This document shows, in pieces, positions 52,837-59,908 of a stretch of 59,908 nt of DNA. Position 1 is the first letter of the stretch. Each line of letters opens with the position of its first letter. A program made the translations under genes and the position numbers. The stretch spans positions 1 through 59,908 of the forward strand of contig NZ_RHOS01000015.1 of the NCBI RefSeq assembly GCF_003946205.1, read 5' to 3'. Source of the stretch: Companilactobacillus keshanensis. GTDB taxonomy: Bacteria > Bacillota > Bacilli > Lactobacillales > Lactobacillaceae. The notes under the pieces are model-generated. The model ran no database searches. It was not told the origin of the DNA and worked only from the letters and a program-made list of their open reading frames with translations.

Positions 52837-54903
52837 ATGAATAAGAATAATAGGTTTTGGGGATGGCTAAAACCAAAATTAGCCATTGTTTGGGCCTTCA
52901 TAAGAAAATATTGGAAAAGATTTCAAATCATTCGTTGGCTGATTTTACTTTTTTTAACTTTGATATTAGTTCTAAGTACGGTTTGGACATTTAAAGCTAA
53001 AACAGCTGATGTTGAGAATTTGAAATCTTCCTTGCAAACAAAAACAACGGTAGTAGATAAAGACGGGCATGATGCTGGAGAATTATATTCTAGCAAGGGG
53101 ACCTATGTTAGTTTAAAGAAAATTTCTCCAAATATTCAAAATGCAGTTATTTCTACCGAAGATAGAACTTTTTGGACCAATCCAGGTTTCAGTGTCAAAG
53201 GTTATGCCAGAGCTGCATTAGGATATTTGATCCATCATGGCATTACAGGCGGTGGTAGTACTTTGACACAGCAACTTGCTAAAAACGCACTGTTGACTCA
53301 GAAACAAACGCTGTCGCGTAAGGGTGAAGAGTTGTTCTTGTCAATTGAGATCAATCGAGTATATTCAAAGAAGAACATTTTGACGATGTACTTGAATAAT
53401 ACTTACTTTGGTAATGGTGTCTGGGGTGTCCAAGATGCTTCTGAAAAGTATTTTGGGAAAAGTGCTAGTGAATTAAATGCTGGTGATGCAGCAGTGTTGG
53501 CTGCAACTTTAAAGGGATCCAATATGTATAACCCAATTAATAATTACAATAATTCCAAATCAAGGCGTAATCTGATCTTAGATTTAATGGTTCAGAATAA
53601 TAAATTATCTGAATCGCAGGCTAAGTATTATCAGAGCCAGCCAATAACTTTGATTGATAATTATAATGATGCAAATTCATATAAGTATCCGTATTTCTTT
53701 GATGCGGTGATTGCTGAAGCGGTTAATAAATATGGTCTCAAAGAGGACGATATTTTAAATAAGGGTTACAAGATTTATACGACGCTTGATCCAGATATCC
53801 AAAAATCAATGGAGAATTCTTTTGATAATAGTAGTCTTTTCCCGGCTAATGCCAATGATGGTACGACTGTTCAAGGGGCATCCATTGCGGTTAATCCTAA
53901 GAATGGTGGGGTTTTAGCAGTCGTTGGTGGTCGTGGTGACCACACATTTAGAGGGTTCAATAGAGCAACACAGATGAAACGTCAACCTGGGTCGACTATT
54001 AAACCGTTGGCCGTTTATACACCAGCGTTAGAGAATGGTTATAGTTATGATTCTGAATTGCCTGACCAGGTAACTAGTTTTGGTAAAAATAAATATACGC
54101 CTACTAATGCTGATGGGTTATATCAAGATAAGATGCCAATGTATCAAGCTTTGGCACAGAGTGAAAATGTTCCTGCCGTGGCATTGTTAGATAAAATTGG
54201 TGTCAAAAAGGGTGTCAATTCTGTTGAGAATTTTGGAATCAACGTACATAAAAATGATCAGAATTTGGCCTTAGCACTTGGCGGCCTGGAAACGGGTGTA
54301 TCACCAATGCAAATGGCTAGGGCTTATACTGCTTTTGCTAATGAAGGTAAATTGTCAGAAACACATTTTATTACCAAAATTGTTGATTCAACAGGAACTG
54401 TAGTTGTTGATAATACCGACACTTCTAATAAGCAAATTATTAGTAAGGACACGGCTAAAGAAATGACCAGTATGATGCTCGGAGTTTATAACGAAGGTAC
54501 TGGTAAGACTGCCAGACCTTCTGGTTACAAGATAGCCGGTAAGACTGGTAGTACTGAAGTCCCAAATTCGTATGGTTATCCAGGTACTAAAGATCAATGG
54601 ATGATCGGTTATACTCCAGATATTGTTGTTGCTAGTTGGATCGGATTTGATAATACTGATAAAAATCACTTCTTGTATGGATATAGTGAAACTGGTTTAT
54701 CTTCATTATTCAAGAATGAAATGAGTAATATTTTGCCTGATACGGATAATACGTCGTTCAATGTTAAAGATGCAGCGAATATTGCTAATGAAGATAGTGG
54801 CGGCAGTAATAATTCAGCAAATTCGTTCCAAGATAGCGTAAATACCATTAAAGATAAGGCTTCACAATGGTATAATGATGTTAAAAGTTTTTTTGGTCAG
54901 TAG
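52837..54903 (+). CDS. pbp1A: Class A penicillin-binding protein (glycosyltransferase/transpeptidase)
   Basis: A 688-residue bifunctional peptidoglycan synthase. One N-terminal membrane helix (about 28-50) is followed by the GT51 domain with STEDRTFWTNPGFSVKGYAR and GGGSTLTQQLAKN. The transpeptidase follows, with the active serine in PGSTIKP, then SEN (QSENVPA) and KTG (AGKTGST). A Ser/Asn-rich tail ends the protein. ATG 52837 has AGAGGT upstream; the longer frame from 52804 is rejected. It sits 10 nt before the YheA-like gene, probably the same operon. Naming as pbp1A rather than pbp2A is uncertain. Confidence 0.92.
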   Translation: MNKNNRFWGWLKPKLAIVWAFIRKYWKRFQIIRWLILLFLTLILVLSTVWTFKAKTADVENLKSSLQTKTTVVDKDGHDAGELYSSKGTYVSLKKISPNIQNAVISTEDRTFWTNPGFSVKGYARAALGYLIHHGITGGGSTLTQQLAKNALLTQKQTLSRKGEELFLSIEINRVYSKKNILTMYLNNTYFGNGVWGVQDASEKYFGKSASELNAGDAAVLAATLKGSNMYNPINNYNNSKSRRNLILDLMVQNNKLSESQAKYYQSQPITLIDNYNDANSYKYPYFFDAVIAEAVNKYGLKEDDILNKGYKIYTTLDPDIQKSMENSFDNSSLFPANANDGTTVQGASIAVNPKNGGVLAVVGGRGDHTFRGFNRATQMKRQPGSTIKPLAVYTPALENGYSYDSELPDQVTSFGKNKYTPTNADGLYQDKMPMYQALAQSENVPAVALLDKIGVKKGVNSVENFGINVHKNDQNLALALGGLETGVSPMQMARAYTAFANEGKLSETHFITKIVDSTGTVVVDNTDTSNKQIISKDTAKEMTSMMLGVYNEGTGKTARPSGYKIAGKTGSTEVPNSYGYPGTKDQWMIGYTPDIVVASWIGFDNTDKNHFLYGYSETGLSSLFKNEMSNILPDTDNTSFNVKDAANIANEDSGGSNNSANSFQDSVNTIKDKASQWYNDVKSFFGQ

Positions 54904-54912
54904 GAGGACAAC

Positions 54913-55260
54913 ATGGTTAATATTTATGATAGTGCCAATCAATTAGAAGAGGATTTAAGACAGACACCTGAGGTTGCCGACTTAAAACTTGCTTTTGAAG
55001 CTGTTAAAGCTAATGATTTGGCTTTCAAGTTATTTGATAAGGTTCAAAACAAACAATATGAACTACAACAAAAACAAGCAACAGGTCAAGAGATTACTAA
55101 TGAGGATATTGAAGGAATGCGTCAATTAACTGACCAACTTCAAAATTACAAAGAAATTAATAACTTGATGGAAAAAGAACAAAAGATGAATTCAATGATG
55201 GAAGAATTGAATAAAATCATTTCAAAACCAATTGCTGAAATTTATCAAGGCGAAAAATAA
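54913..55260 (+). CDS. YlbF/YheA family protein
   Basis: A 115-residue all-helical cytoplasmic protein of the YlbF/YmcA group (UPF0342, YheA-like). It starts NIYDSANQLEEDLRQTPEVA and has long helices with NKQYELQQKQATGQEI. YlbF and YmcA relatives influence RNase Y and RNA processing; the role of YheA is not established. AGGAGG lies directly upstream of ATG 54913. It lies between a PBP gene and yhaO, a neighbourhood similar to Bacillus. Confidence 0.88.
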   Translation: MVNIYDSANQLEEDLRQTPEVADLKLAFEAVKANDLAFKLFDKVQNKQYELQQKQATGQEITNEDIEGMRQLTDQLQNYKEINNLMEKEQKMNSMMEELNKIISKPIAEIYQGEK

Positions 55261-55272
55261 TTATATTTATCA

Positions 55273-55310
55273 AAAAAGTCCGGTATTTGCTAAGCAAATA
55301 TCGGGCTTTT
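55273..55310 (+). terminator. Terminator after the YheA-like gene
   Basis: AAAAAGTCCGGTATTTGCT pairs with AGCAAATATCGGGCTTTT. Confidence 0.75.
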
Positions 55311-55332
55311 GTACTATAAAGGGAGTTTTTTT

Positions 55333-56490
55333 ATGAAATTTATACATGCGGCCGATCTGCATATAGATACGCCATTCGCAGGTGTTAATGGTTTCTCCAG
55401 TGAATTGCAAGAGAACCTCAAAAAGTCTACATATACCGCTGCCAAAAAGGTATTTCAAACAGCAATCGATAAAAAAGTAGATTTCATTATTTTGGCGGGC
55501 GATATTTTTGATGATACTGACAGATCACTTGAGGCACAATCATTTTTAAAGGATCAATTTGAAACGATGAATAAATATGGAATCAAAGTTTATTTGGTTT
55601 ACGGTAATCATGACTATTATCGAAATGATTATTCAATTATAAAATTTCCAAATAATGTGACCGTATTTGGTTCTGATGTTACAACGGCCTCATTAGAAAT
55701 TGACAATATGAAAGTTGGGATAACTGGTTTCAGTTATTATCAACAGCATGTGAGCGCTGATATGGTTTCTCAATACCCTAGTCGTGGTAAATTTGATTAT
55801 CAGATAGGCATTTTGCATGCTGGAGTGATGGATAATAACTATGCTCCGTTTAAAGTGACGGATTTGTTATCAAAAGGTTATGATTATTGGGCATTAGGTC
55901 ATATTCATAAGCGAGAGATCCTGAATAAAATACCATATGTAATTTATCCCGGTGATACACAGGGACGCAATCAAAATGATTTAGGTGAAAAAGGATTTTA
56001 TTTAGTCACGGTCAAAGATCGAATTACTACTGCACAATTTATTCCTAGTTCCGTTTATATTTGGCGCAAGGAAGTAATCGATGCTGAAGATGACGATACA
56101 TTAGATAGTCTGATCTCAAAAATTTCAAATATTTTAGTAAATCAAAATACGATGACGACCTTAACGATAAATAATGCTCAAAAATTATCTGACGAAGTTG
56201 TTAAATCTATTGATCGTGGCGAAATTTTACATCATTTTAGAAATAATAAATCAGCAATTCTCTACAAAATTTATCCAAAATACAATAAAGATAATAATTT
56301 ATCCGAAATAGACCAGAAATATTGGGATGATAGTAAGACCGAAGTCTTTGATCTGGATGGCATTAAGGATATGGACAGTCGTCTCTACAATAATGAAGTT
56401 ATTCGAGAACATATTAACCAAACGGATTTTCTAAAAAATATGAAGGAACTCGTTGAAAATACGATAAACAAGAAATATAACGGAGAGTAA
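55333..56490 (+). CDS. yhaO: Metallophosphoesterase, DNA repair exonuclease (YhaO/SbcD-like)
   Basis: A 385-residue nuclease-type metallophosphoesterase. The metal-binding motifs in order are HAADLHID (D-x-H), LAGDIFDDTD (GD-x-x-D), VYGNHDYYR (GNH[D/E]) and LGHIHKRE (G-H-x-H). The C-terminal 150 residues are the SbcD-like cap. ATG 55333 follows GGGAG. It is followed after 2 nt by yhaN and then yhaM, the conserved Bacillus order, so this is an SbcD/SbcC-like pair for DNA end processing (inference from family). Confidence 0.92.
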   Translation: MKFIHAADLHIDTPFAGVNGFSSELQENLKKSTYTAAKKVFQTAIDKKVDFIILAGDIFDDTDRSLEAQSFLKDQFETMNKYGIKVYLVYGNHDYYRNDYSIIKFPNNVTVFGSDVTTASLEIDNMKVGITGFSYYQQHVSADMVSQYPSRGKFDYQIGILHAGVMDNNYAPFKVTDLLSKGYDYWALGHIHKREILNKIPYVIYPGDTQGRNQNDLGEKGFYLVTVKDRITTAQFIPSSVYIWRKEVIDAEDDDTLDSLISKISNILVNQNTMTTLTINNAQKLSDEVVKSIDRGEILHHFRNNKSAILYKIYPKYNKDNNLSEIDQKYWDDSKTEVFDLDGIKDMDSRLYNNEVIREHINQTDFLKNMKELVENTINKKYNGE

Positions 56491-56492
56491 TC

Positions 56493-58889
56493 GTGAAATT
56501 AACTAAGATTAAAATATATGGATTTGGCAAATGGATCGATCAGGAGTTTTCGATAAATGCTGATTATCAAGTGGTCTTTGGTCCAAATGAGGCTGGCAAA
56601 ACAACCTTGCTAATGTTTATAAAAAGTATTTTATTTGGATTTGCGACTAATCGAGGGGAAAATAAATATCAGCAGTATAAGCCTAAGAAGGGTACACAAT
56701 ATGGTGGCGAATTAGAGTTTTCTGATGGTGACTCAATCTGGACCGTAGTTAGAGTCGATGGTAAATCTGGTGGAGATTTAACTTTGTTAAGAGATAATCA
56801 ACAAGTACCTAATAGTTTGATGTCAAAAATCACCGGAGGGTTCAGCAAAGAAGAGTACGAAAGGACTCACGTTTTAAATGACGAAAGTATTTTTTCTATC
56901 TATAGATTGACGGCAGAACAATTAGAAACCGAAATAATGTCTGTTGGGGCCGTTGGCAGTAAAGAATGGCTGGCAGTAGCAGATGACATGGAAAACGACA
57001 GTGATCAACTGTATAAGAGTCGAGGTAGAAAACAGCCCTTAGTTCAAGCACTGGATCAGAATCAAAAATTGCTGAAACAAAAATCTCAATTCGATAATCA
57101 GCAGATGGCCTTTAAGGATACTAAGGAACAATTAAAGGCTCTACAAATTTCCGCCTCAGAAAATCATCTTCAATATCAAAGAGCAATTGAAGAGCAAAAC
57201 TCGTTGTTCGGGTTATTGAAGAAATGGCCAAAATATCAAGAGTATAAACAAATGGCTCAAAAAAATATTAATGAGTATAACCAAATTACGACTGATGATT
57301 GGGAAGAGAGCTTACGATTAAACCAAGAATTAATTACGTTAAATAACAGTCAACAGGCGGCATCTTTGACCGATCATGAACAGTCACAATTGGATTTCTA
57401 TCGAAATAATAGGTTCGAGCTGGATGATATCAAGAAACATAAAAATGACTTGCAACAACTCCAATTTAAAATTGGTGATATAAATCGATCTCTAAATAAT
57501 AATGATAATCAGATTGATCAATTGTTTTCACAAAATCCACAGATGGATGAAAATATGCAACCATTAAAACCAGATGAGATGCTGAAGTTAAATGATGCTT
57601 CAAAATCGGGTCTGAATACTCCCTTATTAGCCGTTTCTGCGGTAGCTTTAGTAATGGTATTTTTCATGTCAGGATTTTTGAAATTCGCCGCAGGAGCTGT
57701 ATTTCTAGTCAGCCTGATAGCAGCAATTTATCAACAACGTTCATTGTCAAACAAATCATCTGATGATTTTCTAAAACAAAGGGGATATAGTGGCCTTTCA
57801 AAACAAGTCGTCAAACAGTTACAGACCAGTTTGGTTCAATTACGACAAATACGTGAATCACAAGAATCTTTAGAGAAATCGTTACACGAATCTGAATCAG
57901 AATTAAATCAATGGAAGATTCAACTGCAAAAATTTAATTTAAATGTTCAAACTGATCCAGTAACTAATATCGAAAATTACTTTGATCAAATCCATCTTAT
58001 TCAGACTAAAATTCAACTAATAAACTCGACTCAAATTGAATCTGAACATTCTCATATAGATAGAATTGAAGCATTGAAAGCTTCTTTAAGTGTAATTTTG
58101 GAACATAATCACGTTTCTACAATGGACGAATTGACTAATCTACATACAGAGCAGAAAAATAATCGTAATTTAATTAATCAATTAAAAGCCGATAAAGTGT
58201 ATATCGGTGAAGATATGGAACAATTGAATCAATTCAAATCTTTGTCTGAACTTTCTGATAGATCAAAAAAAGTTGACGAGAAGGTTAGACAGTTTGAACA
58301 AGCTAACAATCAGACAAATCGGCAATTAGGATCACTTAAAGAAAAGCAGGAACAAATATTTGATGATAGTAGTTATCGAAGATTGATTTCAGAACTTAAA
58401 CAAAATGAATCGGATTTGGTTGAATTATATGATGAATGGCTAGCTGACAGAATTGCCGGTAACTGGATTCATAGGATGCTTAACTTAGCTAGTGAAAATC
58501 GTTATCCTAAGATGTTGCAGACGGCTAAGCATTATTTCAATTTATTAACTGATGGTAACTATGTGAATATTGAATTGAATGATCAAAAATTAAAATTGGT
58601 TAAATCTGATAAAATTATTTTTGATGTCCACGAATTATCAAAGGCGACGACGGTCCAACTATATTTATCATTGAGATTAGCTTTTATTACGGAGATTTAT
58701 GATTTAGTTAATTTGCCTATTTTAATTGATGATGCTTTTGTTGACTTTGATAGTAATAGAACGGAAAATATAATGGAATTAGTAAAAGATATATCAAGGA
58801 ATAATCAAATTATTTATGTCACGGCTAGATTGACATCTGAAATAGATAATGGACATATTTTGAAATTAAAGGAGGGCAATCATGCCTAA
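56493..58889 (+). CDS. yhaN: AAA ATPase with coiled coil, SbcC-like (YhaN)
   Basis: A 798-residue ATPase. Walker A is GPNEAGKTTL at residues 30-39. Long heptad-rich coiled coils lie at about 170-350 and 440-640, with two hydrophobic segments near 378-410. The C-terminal Walker B region is LPILIDDAFVDFD. GTG 56493 with GGAGAG about six nt upstream is the start. Bacillus YhaN is longer (about 960 residues), so the coiled coil is shortened. The partner is YhaO, encoded just upstream. It overlaps yhaM by 8 nt. Possible membrane association through the internal hydrophobic pair is unusual for SbcC proteins but known in YhaN. Confidence 0.88.
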   Translation: MKLTKIKIYGFGKWIDQEFSINADYQVVFGPNEAGKTTLLMFIKSILFGFATNRGENKYQQYKPKKGTQYGGELEFSDGDSIWTVVRVDGKSGGDLTLLRDNQQVPNSLMSKITGGFSKEEYERTHVLNDESIFSIYRLTAEQLETEIMSVGAVGSKEWLAVADDMENDSDQLYKSRGRKQPLVQALDQNQKLLKQKSQFDNQQMAFKDTKEQLKALQISASENHLQYQRAIEEQNSLFGLLKKWPKYQEYKQMAQKNINEYNQITTDDWEESLRLNQELITLNNSQQAASLTDHEQSQLDFYRNNRFELDDIKKHKNDLQQLQFKIGDINRSLNNNDNQIDQLFSQNPQMDENMQPLKPDEMLKLNDASKSGLNTPLLAVSAVALVMVFFMSGFLKFAAGAVFLVSLIAAIYQQRSLSNKSSDDFLKQRGYSGLSKQVVKQLQTSLVQLRQIRESQESLEKSLHESESELNQWKIQLQKFNLNVQTDPVTNIENYFDQIHLIQTKIQLINSTQIESEHSHIDRIEALKASLSVILEHNHVSTMDELTNLHTEQKNNRNLINQLKADKVYIGEDMEQLNQFKSLSELSDRSKKVDEKVRQFEQANNQTNRQLGSLKEKQEQIFDDSSYRRLISELKQNESDLVELYDEWLADRIAGNWIHRMLNLASENRYPKMLQTAKHYFNLLTDGNYVNIELNDQKLKLVKSDKIIFDVHELSKATTVQLYLSLRLAFITEIYDLVNLPILIDDAFVDFDSNRTENIMELVKDISRNNQIIYVTARLTSEIDNGHILKLKEGNHA

Positions 58890-59814
58890 GATTATTGATT
58901 ATAAAAATGGTGACCAGATGAGTTTAGAGGCAATTATTAAGAAATCTGATTATCGTTTGGCAAAGAATGGGAAAAACTTTTTATCATTAGTATTTGAAGA
59001 TAAGTCAGGTCAGATCCCGGGTAAGTTTTGGGATGCTAGTGAAGAAGATGCCAATAAATATCATGTTGGTACAGTCGTTCAACTAGATGGTAAAAGAGAT
59101 ATCTATCAAGGGAAGCCTCAGGTTATTATCAATCATTTGGGAACCTTAGATTCTAATACCGTCGATATGTCACAGTTCATTCAGACAGCTCCGATCAAAC
59201 GTCAGGATATGGAGAACGCGTTTGAAGATATCTTTTTAGAAATAACCAACGGTGCTTGGAATCGTATCGTTAGATATTTGTTTAAAAAGTATCACGACCA
59301 GTTTTTTACTAGTGCTGCGGCTAAAGTAAATCATCATGATTTTCAAGGTGGATTGGCTTACCATACATTGAGCATGGTTCGCTTAGCTGAAAAAATATCA
59401 GATCAATATCCTCAAATTGATAAAGCTTTATTGATTGCTGGTGCCTGTTTGCATGATTTAGGTAAGACTATTGAATTGTCAGGGACTTTAGATGTTGAGT
59501 ATACATTTGAAGGTAATATGCTGGGTCATATTACGATTATTGATGAAGAAATTGTTAAAGCTGCACAAGAAATGAAGATAGATCTTGATTCAGAGGACAT
59601 GGTCATGTTGCGTCATATGGTATTATCACATCACGGATTATTAGAATATGGTTCTCCAGAGCGTCCTAAATTACTAGAGGCCGAAGTATTGCACGATATA
59701 GATGTGCTAGACGCGTCAATCAATATGATCAGTAAGGCGTTAGATAAAACCGAAGAAGGTAAGTTTTCAGAAAGAATCTTTGGTATGGATAATCGAGCAT
59801 TTTACAAACATTAG
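58882..59814 (+). CDS. yhaM: 3'-5' exoribonuclease YhaM
   Basis: A 310-residue enzyme degrading RNA (and ssDNA) from the 3' end. Residues 15-95 form an OB-fold nucleic-acid domain (GKNFLSLVFEDKSGQIPGKF). The HD domain begins LAYHTLSMV and includes ACLHDLGKT and LSHHGLLEYG, giving the metal-binding histidines and aspartate. ATG 58882 overlaps the end of yhaN; GGAGGG lies immediately before it. The length is close to that of Bacillus YhaM. It is the last gene of the yhaONM operon. Confidence 0.95.
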   Translation: MPKIIDYKNGDQMSLEAIIKKSDYRLAKNGKNFLSLVFEDKSGQIPGKFWDASEEDANKYHVGTVVQLDGKRDIYQGKPQVIINHLGTLDSNTVDMSQFIQTAPIKRQDMENAFEDIFLEITNGAWNRIVRYLFKKYHDQFFTSAAAKVNHHDFQGGLAYHTLSMVRLAEKISDQYPQIDKALLIAGACLHDLGKTIELSGTLDVEYTFEGNMLGHITIIDEEIVKAAQEMKIDLDSEDMVMLRHMVLSHHGLLEYGSPERPKLLEAEVLHDIDVLDASINMISKALDKTEEGKFSERIFGMDNRAFYKH

Positions 59815-59834
59815 GGTAGAAAAAAAGGATTTGT

Positions 59835-59908
59835 AATGAACCCCTTGCATTGGAGAAATCCAAGCAAGGGGTTTTTATTATGCCAAAGTATTCTGTTGAA
59901 ACTAAAAT
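59835..59908 (+). mobile_element. 5' end of an IS-like element, cut by the window edge
   Basis: A hairpin (AACCCCTTG 59839-59847, TTGGA/TCCAA inside, CAAGGGGTT 59865-59873) contains AAGGGG, a ribosome binding site 8 nt before ATG 59880. The ATG opens MPKYSVETK, cut at the window end. It strongly resembles 43571-43683. This is the start of an IS-type transposase gene, probably IS3-like, which continues outside. Confidence 0.7.

Overview
The window looks like chromosome of a low-GC Lactobacillaceae species, most like a Companilactobacillus or close relative (inferred from gene content and signals, not from a database search). Supporting signals are AT-rich intergenic DNA, strong AGGAGG-type ribosome binding sites, two T-box leaders (brnQ, argS), a KxYKxGKxW signal peptide combined with SLAP-like repeats, and lactobacillus-style regulator and redox gene pairs. 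Both window edges look like mobile-element or assembly junctions. The left edge starts in a hairpin fused to a 5'-truncated Na+/H+ antiporter gene. The right edge ends in the first codons of a transposase-like gene, and a decayed copy of that module lies at about 43.6 kb.

Layout. 0-4.4 kb: truncated nhaP-type antiporter, tetR, then brnQ on the minus strand behind an isoleucine-type T-box. 4.4-7.3 kb: argGH. 7.3-8.9 kb: oxidoreductase and MerR regulator, divergent, with a classical 19-bp-spacer MerR promoter. 8.9-11.4 kb: copper module (anchored cupredoxin plus P1B ATPase) with two CopY-type boxes but no copY. 11.5-21.4 kb: surface-protein island with two tandem BspA/SLAP paralogues and a WxL-like protein. 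21.7-28 kb: acetyltransferase, a CiaRH-like two-component system, and a divergent GT39/GT2 glycosylation operon bracketed by two tiny membrane-peptide ORFs. 28-31 kb: guaC, glnA and a DsrE-like protein. 31-35 kb: broken marR, GNAT, nitroreductase, tRNA-Gly(CCC), a lipoprotein and small proteins. 34.9-38.9 kb: ornithine carbamoyltransferase, T-box-controlled argS and a UbiA-family prenyltransferase. 38.9-49.2 kb: accessory region of regulator and redox enzyme pairs mixed with gene remnants. 49.2-59.8 kb: SAP-domain protein, a large membrane protein, an RluA-type synthase, a class A PBP, a YheA-like protein and yhaO-yhaN-yhaM.

How the genes work together. argG, argH, OTC and argS are arginine genes controlled by different signals (a possible CcpA site, a T-box). 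glnA and guaC start divergently from a compact region holding a palindromic glnA promoter and a PurBox-like pair. The two-component system and the GT39/GT2 operon share an intergenic direct repeat that exactly fits the CiaR box, suggesting envelope-stress control of polyprenyl-phosphate-dependent glycosylation. Five divergent regulator/oxidoreductase modules (MerR, HxlR, Rgg-like, TetR, TetR) suggest repeated acquisition of electrophile or quinone stress functions. The most unusual observations are a covarying hairpin that would hide the transposase ribosome binding site in both IS-like copies, a dispersed double-hairpin repeat used as a gene-end terminator, the mosaic tandem surface genes, and several unlisted small ORFs and RNA candidates.
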